The position numbers and the translations under genes are program-made. Below are positions 17,176 to 26,738 of a DNA stretch of 64,000 nt, piece after piece. Origin of the DNA: Neotamlana nanhaiensis (lineage in GTDB: Bacteria > Bacteroidota > Bacteroidia > Flavobacteriales > Flavobacteriaceae); NCBI RefSeq assembly GCF_000943555.1, contig NZ_JTDV01000014.1, forward strand, positions 62,001 to 126,000, read 5' to 3'. How positions within the stretch are numbered: the first letter of the stretch is position 1; each line of letters begins with the position of its first letter. Below the pieces are notes generated by a model. The model saw only the letters and a program-made list of their open reading frames with translations, was not told the DNA's origin and made no database searches.

Positions 17176-17209
17176 AAATGTAGGTTTAGTTAACAAATAT
17201 ATGTTTTTA

Positions 17210-20200
17210 TTAGAGTATAACAAGTTTTTCAATTTTTTCAACTGTTTTATTTAAAAGGTTGGAATGCACTTTTAATTTGTAAATATACACACCTTTACCA
17301 ATTTTATCGCCAAAATCGTCTCGACCATCCCAAACAATATCTCTGGACAAGGCACTGGTAGTTTGCCCATTTAATGTGCGCACCAGTTTACCCGAAACGG
17401 TAAATATTTGTATAGAAACGTCTAAAGCCTGTGAACTATTGTGATTAAACCAAAATTCTGTATAATTTACAAACGGATTAGGATAGTTTAGCACGTTATT
17501 TACGACCAACTGTTCGTTCTCGTCGAATACAATAAATTGAATTTCGGCTGTTGATGAGTTATTATAAACATCCCAAGCGGTAATGGTTAAAGTATGTAAA
17601 CCTGGTTCTAAATCGCGAAACAAATAAGCAATATCGCCTTTGGTATAATCGTTTACTTCGGTTTGGTAATAACTATTTAATATATACGGATTGGTTTCAT
17701 CGCCATCTAAAACTGCTTTTATATCGTGCCCAACGCCACTTGCAGTATTAATACCGTTTAAATCTTCAAGTTTTACTAACAACGTAGGACTTTCGTTGGT
17801 TATGCCTCCAGAAATAAAACTTTCATCATTCATAAACAAAGTAATTAATGGCCCCGTATTGTCTTCGGGCGCATTTTCGTTTAAACCACCAATTTGTACG
17901 GTGTTTATACTTGCTCCGGTTTGATTTTCGGTTAAAGCTTCATTATTGGCATAAAAACTCACCTTACCATATCCAACAGGAATACCAACATCTTTGGGCA
18001 CAATAAAATCGAATTCAAATTGCCCATTAGTAACGGCAGCTTGTCCTCTAAAAATAATTTCGCCAAGGGTTGTAAAATCGAGTTTTACTAACTCTCCATT
18101 TAATTGAGTTCCGTCATTTGCCAAAGTTTGTCGTTCAATATCCTTATCGAAAATAGTTGTAGCTAAGGCTCCATTATAATCGGACATTATATTTCCTGAT
18201 AAATCGGTGACTTCGCCAGCAAGTTTTACATAACTTAATGCCTTTAAGGTATCGGTTGCTTGTGTAATTGGTACATCGTTAATTTTTGTTAGCCTAATAT
18301 TTGGCTTAGGAAAAGCCAATTTCATAGCTGGATCGCCAATAAAAAATATGAGTCGTTTTTGACTGGCACTAGATACCGACGGATCGCTTTTTGCCAATCG
18401 CAAAGCTTCTGCCATTGATGGATATTCATGATCGGCATAATTATCGTTATCGCTATACGAAAACAAATATTGCCCTAAAGTGTTATTAAAATTAATGGCA
18501 AAATTTACGAAAATTTGACGCGTCGTGGTGATTAAACCAATGGCTCCAGCATCTTTATTCCAATAGGTAAACTCGCCTGCAGTTTCACGAAGTGGATTAT
18601 CGAACCTTGAAAATTCGCAAGTAACTGTAACAAAACAATTTAATTTATTTAAGTTTCTAAGATTGTTAATATCTGTTTTTAAATAGATTTGTTCTTCTGA
18701 AAGTCCGTTTTCGCCACCATGCCCAAAATAATTAACAACCAAAGCACCATTATCGATGGCATTTGAGATTGCCGTGGCTACATCGGGGTAGCGCTCACCT
18801 CCTGCCGAAGTTTCCTGTTTAAAAGCATCAGAATGAATTTTAGTTACGTTAATAAAAGGCTTTTCGTTGCTTACCAAATTCCCAACATTATCGGTTGTTT
18901 CTTGCAATAATCCTTCCCAATCTTGATCGACATCATCGGAAATTACCACAAAATTATTACGCCAACTTCCTAAAGATGCTTTATTGTAATAGGATTCAAT
19001 TTTATCAACCAACTCTACGGCACGTTGCGGCGTATCAGCAAGTATACGGCCAACCGCAATATCTAATTTATCGCTAGTTGCCAAAGTACCTTCATTATCA
19101 TCCATTAACCCGTAAAAATCATCAGAAATAAAGGAATTTGTTAAACTAAAACTATTATAAGCATGCCACGATGGAACTATATTGGTGTTGTTTGCAACTC
19201 TGTTTTTATAATCGTACGAGCCATCGCCAAACAAACACAAATATTTCAATCTATTATTAGCTGAACTTGCATTATTATATACATATTTTACAAAATTTCT
19301 AATGGCACCAACATCGGGATTTCCGGTGCTAAATTCATTATAAATTTCGTTTAATGTTACCACCTTAACATGCAAACCATATTGTAATTCATTTATGTTC
19401 GCCAAGCGCTGTGCCTGACTTAACATATTTAATGGAGCTACAATAATATAATCGATATCTTGAAATGTACCTGAAGCATTATTAAAAACGGTTCCCTTTA
19501 AATCTTGATTGATTACTCGCGTTTCGGAGTCCATTTTAGGCTCAAAATAATCTTGAGGTGCTACGGCTACAAACGTTTTTAAGCTTCCTAAGGCAGATAA
19601 AAAGCTAAACTCTGAGCTATTTTCGAGATTATTAACTCCTGTTACATCGTATATATTAGTAACATCCCAAACCTCTGAAAGTTGTGAGGCATTGGTTATG
19701 GTGTACTCTCCTATTCCTGAGTTTGTAACAACCTCGCTATTTTCAAACTGAAATTGGTCGCCGTGAAAATTTAAACTACGTTTTGCTTTAATGGCAATAT
19801 AGTCTAGATAAGAAACTGCACTCGGGTTACCTGCTTTATCGTAATTTAATTGCACCGAAATATTTGCATTATTTACAGAAACATCACCTGTATAGGATGC
19901 TCCTGTAGCTAATGTAGGTGAAGCTATTTCGGTAAGCGATAAACTTGCTACAGAATTTCCATTTACACTTACCCCCATACTACTATTGCTTAATGCGGTT
20001 GAAGCTACTTTAACCGATACATTTACTGGCGAGGTTGTTACTAAATCGGGAAAATTAAATTCGAAAGTTTTGGTTGTTTCAACATCAAATTTATCTCCAA
20101 ACCATCGGCGTCCTAGCGATACTAAATTATAATCATCGTTTTCGTGATATTGATAATCATCAAATGTATTTATAATAAGATTTGGTGTTCCAGATGGTTG

Positions 20201-21073
20201 TGCCATTGTTGTAATACGCTTTCCATTGCCCGAACTTACATTTATATAATAATATGTTTTATTGGTATAACAATTAATATGGGTTTGGCTTTCGGCGTTA
20301 AAACCTTTAGGACCTTGCGCATAAAATAAAATATAATCATCATTATCAAAATTACCATCATCTTCACCTATAATTTTTATAGCGTTTTCGGGCACATCGG
20401 TTGGGTATTCAACATTATTCGCATAAGGGATCATGCTACCACCATAACCATAAAGTTTTATGGTTCTTGGATCTACAGTGTTTACGTTAACACCTAAACG
20501 CTGCAAAAAAGATTTTGATAATTTAAAAACCCCAGTGGTATCCACATAAAACTTATACCATTCGCCCGATCGTAAAACCGAATTGTTTATACCTTTAAAA
20601 TTATTAAAGCTTTTGCCTGAATTTAATCTTGCAGTATTTCCAAAACTGTAATTTAATTGAAATGATATGATTTTTTTAAAGTTTCCGCTCTTATCTTTAA
20701 TTATAGGCGAAATTTGAAAATAGGTAAACTGTTTTGTTCTTGCGGTTGTATTTTTAAGTGTAAATTTTACTTCGTTCGGAATTAAACTTTCATCCAGATT
20801 TTTTAGTTCATTTTTCGAAATTGAAGCATACACAATATTATTAACTACAACAGACGTTTCATTAATTAAACCGGTGCTTTCCCATTGATCTACAAACCAT
20901 AAACCATCGTTAAAATTAAATGAAAAATTAGCATCATTGAATCTAGGCACTTGAATTGTAAAACTATCGCCACTAAGCGATTTGTAATCACTCCAAGCTA
21001 TAGTATACTTTTTTTGTTGGCTATAAAGTACTGCCGTAAAAAAAAGCAGTATTAAAAAAAATCTTTTTTTCAT
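17210..21073 (-). CDS. porU: Type IX secretion system sortase PorU
   Basis: A 1287-residue C25-family (gingipain-like) cysteine peptidase at the cell surface that removes C-terminal sorting domains and links cargo to A-LPS. It has a signal peptide (MKKRFFLILLFFTAVLYSQQ), a long beta-rich N-terminal half, and the peptidase domain from about 550 to 960 with the catalytic dyad His785 ('NYFGHGGENG') and Cys819 ('VTVTCEFSRF'). The C-terminus carries its own sorting-type Ig domain ('NYPNPFVNYTEF', 'GKLVRTL', 'GDKIGKGVYIYKL'). It is co-directional with porV and divergent from gldJ. Confidence 0.96.
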   Translation of the reverse strand: MKKRFFLILLFFTAVLYSQQKKYTIAWSDYKSLSGDSFTIQVPRFNDANFSFNFNDGLWFVDQWESTGLINETSVVVNNIVYASISKNELKNLDESLIPNEVKFTLKNTTARTKQFTYFQISPIIKDKSGNFKKIISFQLNYSFGNTARLNSGKSFNNFKGINNSVLRSGEWYKFYVDTTGVFKLSKSFLQRLGVNVNTVDPRTIKLYGYGGSMIPYANNVEYPTDVPENAIKIIGEDDGNFDNDDYILFYAQGPKGFNAESQTHINCYTNKTYYYINVSSGNGKRITTMAQPSGTPNLIINTFDDYQYHENDDYNLVSLGRRWFGDKFDVETTKTFEFNFPDLVTTSPVNVSVKVASTALSNSSMGVSVNGNSVASLSLTEIASPTLATGASYTGDVSVNNANISVQLNYDKAGNPSAVSYLDYIAIKAKRSLNFHGDQFQFENSEVVTNSGIGEYTITNASQLSEVWDVTNIYDVTGVNNLENSSEFSFLSALGSLKTFVAVAPQDYFEPKMDSETRVINQDLKGTVFNNASGTFQDIDYIIVAPLNMLSQAQRLANINELQYGLHVKVVTLNEIYNEFSTGNPDVGAIRNFVKYVYNNASSANNRLKYLCLFGDGSYDYKNRVANNTNIVPSWHAYNSFSLTNSFISDDFYGLMDDNEGTLATSDKLDIAVGRILADTPQRAVELVDKIESYYNKASLGSWRNNFVVISDDVDQDWEGLLQETTDNVGNLVSNEKPFINVTKIHSDAFKQETSAGGERYPDVATAISNAIDNGALVVNYFGHGGENGLSEEQIYLKTDINNLRNLNKLNCFVTVTCEFSRFDNPLRETAGEFTYWNKDAGAIGLITTTRQIFVNFAINFNNTLGQYLFSYSDNDNYADHEYPSMAEALRLAKSDPSVSSASQKRLIFFIGDPAMKLAFPKPNIRLTKINDVPITQATDTLKALSYVKLAGEVTDLSGNIMSDYNGALATTIFDKDIERQTLANDGTQLNGELVKLDFTTLGEIIFRGQAAVTNGQFEFDFIVPKDVGIPVGYGKVSFYANNEALTENQTGASINTVQIGGLNENAPEDNTGPLITLFMNDESFISGGITNESPTLLVKLEDLNGINTASGVGHDIKAVLDGDETNPYILNSYYQTEVNDYTKGDIAYLFRDLEPGLHTLTITAWDVYNNSSTAEIQFIVFDENEQLVVNNVLNYPNPFVNYTEFWFNHNSSQALDVSIQIFTVSGKLVRTLNGQTTSALSRDIVWDGRDDFGDKIGKGVYIYKLKVHSNLLNKTVEKIEKLVIL

Positions 21074-21135
21074 TACTAAATAAACGCGTTTAGCAACATG
21101 TTAGTATTAAATTTGTAACAATTTTTAAACAAGTT

Positions 21136-21143
21136 CAAAAATA
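21136..21143 (-). promoter_or_regulatory. Candidate -7 box (TATTTTTG) of porU-porV
   Basis: Exact TAnnTTTG match on the minus strand about 63 bases before the porU ATG, within the 262-base gap between divergent porU and gldJ. On the other side a looser TTTG (21277-21280) and TATATTG (21295-21301) pair precedes gldJ. Nothing else is recognisable in the gap. Confidence 0.4.
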
Positions 21144-21335
21144 CAATAATAAATTAGTAAAACAGTCGTTTATACAACACAAAACAACGACAAAAAACAA
21201 GAAAAACATCGTTGTACGGTATAAAAAACAAGGTGAAATACATGATTTTTTGGATAAAATGCACAAAATAGCTTGCTTTGTTAGGTTAAATTACTATATT
21301 GCAGCACCAAAAATATTATTAGCTTACTTAAACGT

Positions 21336-23003
21336 ATGGATATGAAAAAAGTAATGGCATTCAAGATTATAGCAGTTTTAGCACTTGCTATATTCGCAAC
21401 GAGTTGTAAAAAATCTTCCAGCTCTAAAAATAGTTCGCGCGCAACTGGGTGGGCTATTAACGATAAAAAGGGAGGTTTTCAATACAATTCCGATTTTAAA
21501 GAACAAGAAACCGCTCCTGGTTTAGTGTTTATTGAAGGTGGAACATTTACAAAAGGTCAAGTGCAAGACGACGTAATGCACGACTGGAACAATAGTCCTA
21601 ATCAGCAACACGTTCAGTCTTTCTATATGGATGAAACCGAAGTTACCAACGCTATGTACATGGAGTACTTAGATTGGATTAAACGTGTTTACCCGCCATC
21701 TGAAGATCACTTTAAAGCCATTTACGAAGGTGCCTTACCAGATACATTAGTTTGGAGAAACCGCTTAGGTTTTAACGAAGTAATGACAGAAAACTACTTA
21801 CGTCACCCTGGTTATGGTGAATATCCAGTAGTTGGTGTAAGCTGGATTCAAGCTGTTGAATTCGCTAACTGGCGTTCAGATCGCGTTAATGAATACAACT
21901 TAGAAAAAGCTGGATTTTTAAAGCGTGATGCCAAAGTTACCGATGTTAGTTCAGACCAAACGTTTAGTACAGATACCTATATTAATGCGCCTACCGAATC
22001 TTACGGTGGTAATGAAGAAATTACAAATTTTGAGGGTAAAAACAAACGCTATGTGCGTACCGATGTAGATGGAAACGAATCTAACATTTATGCCACACGC
22101 GAAACTGGTTTATTTGCTCCAAAATACAGACTACCAACCGAAACCGAGTGGGAATACGCTGCTTTAGGATTAAGTGAATTAAGAAGTTACAACATGTACC
22201 GCGGACGTAAAAAATACCCATGGGACGGACAATATACACGCTCTGGAAAACGCAAAATACGTGGTGACCAAATGGCAAACTTTAAACAAGGCAAAGGTGA
22301 TTACGGTGGTATTGCAGGTTGGTCTGACGATGGGGCCGACATTACAAACGCCGTTAAATCGTACGCTCCAAACGATTTTGGGTTATACGATATGGCTGGT
22401 AACGTAGCCGAATGGGTTGCCGATGTTTACAGACCTATTGTTGACGACGAATTTAACGACTTTAACTACTATCGTGGTAACGTATATACTAAAAATGCGT
22501 TAAACGAAGACGGGTCGGTAAAAGTAATCACAACCGATGATATTGTTTACGATACATTATCAAACGGAAAAGTTATTGCTAGAAACTTACCTGGTGAAAT
22601 CTTACAAGTTCCTATTGATGAAAACGAAACGTACTTACGAACCAACTTCGATAAAAGTGATGAAATTAACTTTAGAGATGGTGACAGACGTTCTTCTAGA
22701 GAATTTAGTAATTTTGAAGATGAAGGCAAAACCAGCGAAATGTATAATGCTCCTAAACACAACACTCGAATTGAAAACGGTGAGTTAATTAGAGAAAATG
22801 ACAAAGCCAATGGGCGTACATCTTTAATTAACGACGAAGTTAGAGTTTACAAAGGTGGTTCTTGGAAAGATAGAGAATATTGGTTAGATCCTGCTCAACG
22901 CCGTTTCTTCCCACAAGATATGGCTACCGATTATATTGGATTTAGATGTGCTATGTCTCGTGTAGGCTCTAAAAGCAAAAACAAAAACAAAACAAAAAAC
23001 TAA
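21336..23003 (+). CDS. gldJ: Gliding motility lipoprotein GldJ
   Basis: A 555-residue lipoprotein needed for gliding and for T9SS function in Flavobacterium. The signal ends at a lipobox before Cys24 (IFATSCKK). The rest is a formylglycine-generating-enzyme (SUMF1)-like fold: 'FIEGGTFTKGQ', 'YMDETEVTNAMYMEY', 'PVVGVSWIQAVEFANWRS', 'YRLPTETEWEYAALG', 'DFGLYDMAGNVAEWVADVY' and the final 'RVYKGGSWKDREYW...FRCA'. GldJ is a structural paralogue of GldK and is not expected to be catalytic. The C-terminus is Lys/Asn-rich. It is followed by a strong terminator, then murF. Confidence 0.96.
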   Translation: MDMKKVMAFKIIAVLALAIFATSCKKSSSSKNSSRATGWAINDKKGGFQYNSDFKEQETAPGLVFIEGGTFTKGQVQDDVMHDWNNSPNQQHVQSFYMDETEVTNAMYMEYLDWIKRVYPPSEDHFKAIYEGALPDTLVWRNRLGFNEVMTENYLRHPGYGEYPVVGVSWIQAVEFANWRSDRVNEYNLEKAGFLKRDAKVTDVSSDQTFSTDTYINAPTESYGGNEEITNFEGKNKRYVRTDVDGNESNIYATRETGLFAPKYRLPTETEWEYAALGLSELRSYNMYRGRKKYPWDGQYTRSGKRKIRGDQMANFKQGKGDYGGIAGWSDDGADITNAVKSYAPNDFGLYDMAGNVAEWVADVYRPIVDDEFNDFNYYRGNVYTKNALNEDGSVKVITTDDIVYDTLSNGKVIARNLPGEILQVPIDENETYLRTNFDKSDEINFRDGDRRSSREFSNFEDEGKTSEMYNAPKHNTRIENGELIRENDKANGRTSLINDEVRVYKGGSWKDREYWLDPAQRRFFPQDMATDYIGFRCAMSRVGSKSKNKNKTKN

Positions 23004-23024
23004 ATTTTAGTTTATAATAAATTT

Positions 23025-23055
23025 AAAGTCCTAACCATTAGTTAGGACTTTTTTT
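23025..23055 (+). terminator. Terminator of gldJ
   Basis: Perfect 11-bp stem AAAGTCCTAAC/GTTAGGACTTT with a 5-base loop followed by T residues, 22 bases after the gldJ stop. Confidence 0.9.
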
Positions 23056-23087
23056 ATACATTTAATTAAACAAAAAGACACATAAAC

Positions 23088-24353
23088 TTGAACATAGCTA
23101 AACTTCACGAATTATTTTTAACCTGTAATTCTGCAAATACCGACACGCGTAAAATAAGCCAAAACGATATGTTTTTTGCTCTAACTGGCGATAATTTTAA
23201 TGGCAATACTTATGCCAACAAAGCTTTAAGTTTAGGCGCTAAATACGCAATTATAGACGATCCAGAATACAACACTTCGAGTGCATGCATTTTAGTTGAA
23301 AACACGTTAAAAACACTACAAGCACTAGCTACTTACCACCGTAATTATTTAAAAACTCCAATTATAGCCTTAACAGGAAGCAACGGCAAAACCACAACCA
23401 AAGAACTAATAAACACGGTACTAAAACAAAAATACCGTACCACAGCTACCATTGGTAATTTAAACAACCATATTGGTGTGCCACTTACACTATTATCTAT
23501 GACAAAAACCACCGAAATAGGTATTGTAGAAATGGGCGCAAATCACCAAAAAGAAATAGCATTTTTATGCCAAATAGCGCAGCCAGACTATGGCTATATA
23601 ACCAATTTTGGTAAAGCTCATTTAGAAGGTTTTGGTGGTGTTGAAGGCGTTATAAAAGGAAAAAGCGAAATGTATGATTACTTAATAGATAATAATAAAA
23701 CTGTATTTGTTAATGCCAATGATACGATACAAGTTGAAAAAACTAAAACCGCGAATACAATCTCATTTGGTAATAAAACAACCTATTTAAACATAGAATT
23801 TATTGGAGCTAACCCTTTTGTGAGTTGTTTATTAAAAGGTATTAAAATTAACAGTCAATTAATTGGCGATTATAATTTCAATAATATTGCAGCGGCCATA
23901 GCCATTGGCCAATACTTTAAAGTTTCAATTGAAGACACCAAACAAGCCATAGAAAACTATGTCCCAACAAATAACCGGTCTCAAATTATTCAAAAAGGGC
24001 AACATAAAATAATTTTAGATGCCTATAATGCAAACCCAAGTAGCATGCAGGCGGCTCTATTAAATTTTGAAAAACAAAACGGATTAAAACTAGCTATTTT
24101 AGGCGATATGTTTGAATTAGGCAATGAAGCTGAAATAGAACATCAAAACATTGCCAATTTAGCAACCTCATTAAGTATTGATACTGTAATATTAATTGGA
24201 GAAAACTTTTATAAAACTCAAACAAAATCACAACAATTTAAAACTTTTAATAATTTTAAATCGCAATTCAACATTAGTACCTTACAATCTTCAACTATAC
24301 TAATTAAGGGCTCAAGAGGCATGGCTTTAGAGCGTGTTTTAGAACTTTTATAA
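23088..24353 (+). CDS. murF: UDP-N-acetylmuramoyl-tripeptide--D-alanyl-D-alanine ligase
   Basis: A 421-residue Mur ligase adding D-Ala-D-Ala in peptidoglycan precursor synthesis. It begins with a TTG codon at 23088, chosen because the predicted N-terminus 'NIAKLHELFL' followed by 'STDTRKI'-like sequence ('NTDTRKISQNDMFFAL') matches the start of the family and no ATG fits. The ATP-binding loop is 'ALTGSNGKTTTKEL', followed by 'GNLNNHIGVPLTLL', 'EMGANHQKEI' and 'DAYNANPSSM'. It lies downstream of the gldJ terminator, 84 bases after that gene. Confidence 0.95.
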   Translation: MNIAKLHELFLTCNSANTDTRKISQNDMFFALTGDNFNGNTYANKALSLGAKYAIIDDPEYNTSSACILVENTLKTLQALATYHRNYLKTPIIALTGSNGKTTTKELINTVLKQKYRTTATIGNLNNHIGVPLTLLSMTKTTEIGIVEMGANHQKEIAFLCQIAQPDYGYITNFGKAHLEGFGGVEGVIKGKSEMYDYLIDNNKTVFVNANDTIQVEKTKTANTISFGNKTTYLNIEFIGANPFVSCLLKGIKINSQLIGDYNFNNIAAAIAIGQYFKVSIEDTKQAIENYVPTNNRSQIIQKGQHKIILDAYNANPSSMQAALLNFEKQNGLKLAILGDMFELGNEAEIEHQNIANLATSLSIDTVILIGENFYKTQTKSQQFKTFNNFKSQFNISTLQSSTILIKGSRGMALERVLELL

Positions 24354-24363
24354 AAAAGCTAAT

Positions 24364-24392
24364 GCCTGTTTAATTATAAAAACTAAACAGGC
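24364..24392 (+). terminator. Hairpin after murF
   Basis: Perfect 9-bp inverted repeat GCCTGTTTA/TAAACAGGC with an 11-base loop, 10 bases after the murF stop. The T tract after it is poor, so it may terminate weakly. The rest of the gap to 24488 shows nothing. Confidence 0.6.
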
Positions 24393-24488
24393 ACCTTAAA
24401 AATTCTCCCTAAGAACTAATTAATAGCTCTACAAATATCTGTTAATATCAATAGTATTACAATACTCAATTTGAGTATTTCTTACCTT

Positions 24489-25259
24489 TTATATAAAATA
24501 TTTATTTCCTTTTAACATTCCTATTAGTTCTCCAGTTGACGACACATTGAGTTTTTTCATAATATTTCTTCGGTGCGTATCGACCGTATTATGGCTTATA
24601 CTAAGTTTTTCGGCTATTTGTTTACTTGTATATTTCAACATTAGCAATCTAATAACATCACGCTCTCGATTACTTACACCGTTAGCTAATAATTTATTTG
24701 AAAAGTTACTAAAATACTTCGTTTCGTACTCGTTATTTTCATTTAACATTTTTGCCGAAGCGCAAACCTCCATATTTATTTCTCCACTTAAAACGGTATA
24801 ATGCGCCAAACCAATTATAGGTTTATTATTAGCATCAAACTCAAGTGGCGTTGTATTTTGTATAATATTTACATACTCGTTATTTCCATTTTTTAATCGG
24901 TAATTCCAAGTATAACTCATCTTACTCCTACTCGCATCATCTATTTCATTTAAAGTAAACTCCATTAAACCATTTAGCGCATTTAACCATTGTTCTAAAT
25001 CGTTGGGATGCATGCGTTTCCAAAACATATTCATACCTCCAGATTTTAGAGCTTCTACATCGAGCCCTAAACAAGCCTTTAGGTTTTTACTCACGTACTC
25101 AAACGAAAGCTTTTGAGTATTTGTAATGCAAAAAAAAGTAGAATTATAAGGCAAATAAGGATCAAGTTCTATAATTTTTTCAATATGACTTTCTAAGGAA
25201 GGCTTAGCGTAAGATTGAAAAATTATTTTGTACAAATCTTTAATATGGCTACTAGTCAT
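24489..25259 (-). CDS. PAS-like domain / LuxR-type HTH transcriptional regulator
   Basis: A 256-residue putative regulator. The C-terminus (about 192-250) is a LuxR/GerE helix-turn-helix: 'SNRERDVIRLLMLKYTSKQI' continuing to 'NTVDTHRRNIMKKLNV'. The N-terminal ~170 residues contain a PAS-fold-like region ('FFCITNTQKLSFEYVSKNL', 'WKRMHPNDLEQW', 'YRLKNGNNEYVNI'). There is no receiver domain and no adjacent histidine kinase, so it likely senses a small ligand or redox state directly. It is transcribed alone; the target is unknown. Confidence 0.82.
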   Translation of the reverse strand: MTSSHIKDLYKIIFQSYAKPSLESHIEKIIELDPYLPYNSTFFCITNTQKLSFEYVSKNLKACLGLDVEALKSGGMNMFWKRMHPNDLEQWLNALNGLMEFTLNEIDDASRSKMSYTWNYRLKNGNNEYVNIIQNTTPLEFDANNKPIIGLAHYTVLSGEINMEVCASAKMLNENNEYETKYFSNFSNKLLANGVSNRERDVIRLLMLKYTSKQIAEKLSISHNTVDTHRRNIMKKLNVSSTGELIGMLKGNKYFI

Positions 25260-25326
25260 TGTTCGAGAGTTTATACGAAATTAATAAAACAGGATAACTT
25301 ATAAAATAGAAGAAAAATAAAAACAC

Positions 25327-25354
25327 AAAAAAAGCTCCCATTTCTGGAAGCTTT
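25327..25354 (-). terminator. Terminator of tRNA-Val
   Basis: On the minus strand AAAGCTTCCA pairs with TGGGAGCTTT (one G-U pair) over a 4-base loop GAAA and is followed by a T7 run. It begins 3 bases after the tRNA. Confidence 0.85.
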
Positions 25355-25357
25355 CTG

Positions 25358-25432
25358 TGGGCGCGAAGGGATTCGAACCCCTGACCCCTTGGGTGTAAAC
25401 CAAGTGCTCTGAACCAACTGAGCTACGCGCCC
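25358..25432 (-). tRNA. tRNA-Val (anticodon UAC)
   Basis: A 75-nt cloverleaf on the minus strand: acceptor stem GGGCGCG/CGCGCCC, D-arm GCTC...GAGC, anticodon arm CTTGG-TTTACAC-CCAAG with anticodon TAC, and T-arm with GGTTCGAATCC. The discriminator base is A; the CCA end is not encoded. It follows folC by 84 bases on the same strand and has its own terminator. Confidence 0.97.
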
Positions 25433-25516
25433 TTATGTTTTAACAATCATTGTTCCTGATTGCGGATGCAAATATAAGCGAGTTTTTCGATCTGCAAAAA
25501 CTTTTTCAAGAAAATT

Positions 25517-26734
25517 TTAAATTATTTCAGCTACAACAAAAGTACTACCACCAACAAACACCAAATCTTCATCTGAAGCCTCATTTAAAGCAGATATATA
25601 CGCTTCATTTACAGAATTATACGATTTACCATACAACCTTTCTATTTTAAACCGCTCTTGTAAAATTTTTTCATCTAAACCACGAGAAATTTCAGGTTTA
25701 CAGAAATAATAGGTCGCTTCTTTAGGTAATAAATGCAAAATAGAATCTAAATCCTTATCATTTACAACTCCAAATACAATATGAAGTGTGTTATATGATT
25801 CATTTTTTAACTGATTCATCACATAAGTTAAACCTTCTTTATTATGACCCGTATCGCAAACTACCTTAGGTGTATTTTGTAATATTTGCCAACGCCCCAA
25901 TAACCCCGTGTTTTTAACGGTATTTAAAAAACCTGACTTAATATTATTTTTAGAAATAGAATACCCCAAGTCTTGCAATGCATTTACAGTACTTACAACT
26001 GTTTTTTTATTTTTTTCTTGATAGCTTCCTTTTAAATCCGACTCATAAAATTCAACAACCGATGAGTCAGCAAATGTTATTGCTGCGTTGTTTTGTTCTG
26101 ATAATGCTTTAAAAACCGCTGTTGTTTCATGTTGTGTTTCACCAATTACAACAGGTATATTTGGTTTTATAATACCGCCTTTTTCGTGTGCTATTTCTTC
26201 AAGCGTATCTCCTAAAAACTGCGTATGATCGAGTCCTATATTAGTAATTACCGAAACTTCTGGCGTTATAATATTGGTTGAATCTAATCGGCCTCCCATA
26301 CCAACCTCAACCACAGCAATATCAACTTTTTGTTTGGCAAAATAATCGAACGCCATACCAACTGTCATTTCAAAAAACGAAAGATTATTAGCTTCGAAAA
26401 AAGGCTTATTTCGTTTTATAAACCTCATTACAAATTGCTTGCTAACAACTTGTCCATTAATCTTAATACGCTCTCGAAAATCTTTTAAATGCGGTGACGT
26501 ATACAAACCTACTTTATAGCCAGCTTCCTGTAAAATAGAAGCTATCATATGGCTTGTAGAACCTTTGCCGTTAGTTCCGGCTACATGAATAGATTTAAAT
26601 CTTCTTTCTGGATTATTTAAATATTGTGCTAAATTTACGGTATTGGTTAAGTCTTTTTTAAAAGCCGTTTTACCCTGTTTTTGATACATTGGCAATTGCG
26701 CAAACATCCAATTTAGGGTTTCTTGATATGTCAT
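25517..26734 (-). CDS. folC: Bifunctional folylpolyglutamate/dihydrofolate synthase
   Basis: A 405-residue Mur-ligase-like enzyme that adds Glu to dihydropteroate and to folates. Markers are the P-loop 'VAGTNGKGSTSHM', 'TSPHLKDFRERIKING', 'FFEMTVGMAFDYFA', 'EVGMGGRLDSTNI', 'ITNIGLDHTQFLG', 'EKGGIIKP' and the late 'GRWQILQ' and 'DTGHNKEG'. It starts 4 bases after the TonB-like gene, so it is the last protein gene of that operon, upstream of tRNA-Val. Confidence 0.95.
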   Translation of the reverse strand: MTYQETLNWMFAQLPMYQKQGKTAFKKDLTNTVNLAQYLNNPERRFKSIHVAGTNGKGSTSHMIASILQEAGYKVGLYTSPHLKDFRERIKINGQVVSKQFVMRFIKRNKPFFEANNLSFFEMTVGMAFDYFAKQKVDIAVVEVGMGGRLDSTNIITPEVSVITNIGLDHTQFLGDTLEEIAHEKGGIIKPNIPVVIGETQHETTAVFKALSEQNNAAITFADSSVVEFYESDLKGSYQEKNKKTVVSTVNALQDLGYSISKNNIKSGFLNTVKNTGLLGRWQILQNTPKVVCDTGHNKEGLTYVMNQLKNESYNTLHIVFGVVNDKDLDSILHLLPKEATYYFCKPEISRGLDEKILQERFKIERLYGKSYNSVNEAYISALNEASDEDLVFVGGSTFVVAEII

Positions 26735-26738
26735 GTAA

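Noticed and set aside
25358-25432. Integration site at tRNA-Val
   Set aside because: The tRNA is intact with its own terminator, its neighbours are housekeeping genes, and no partial duplicate of its 3' end is seen nearby.
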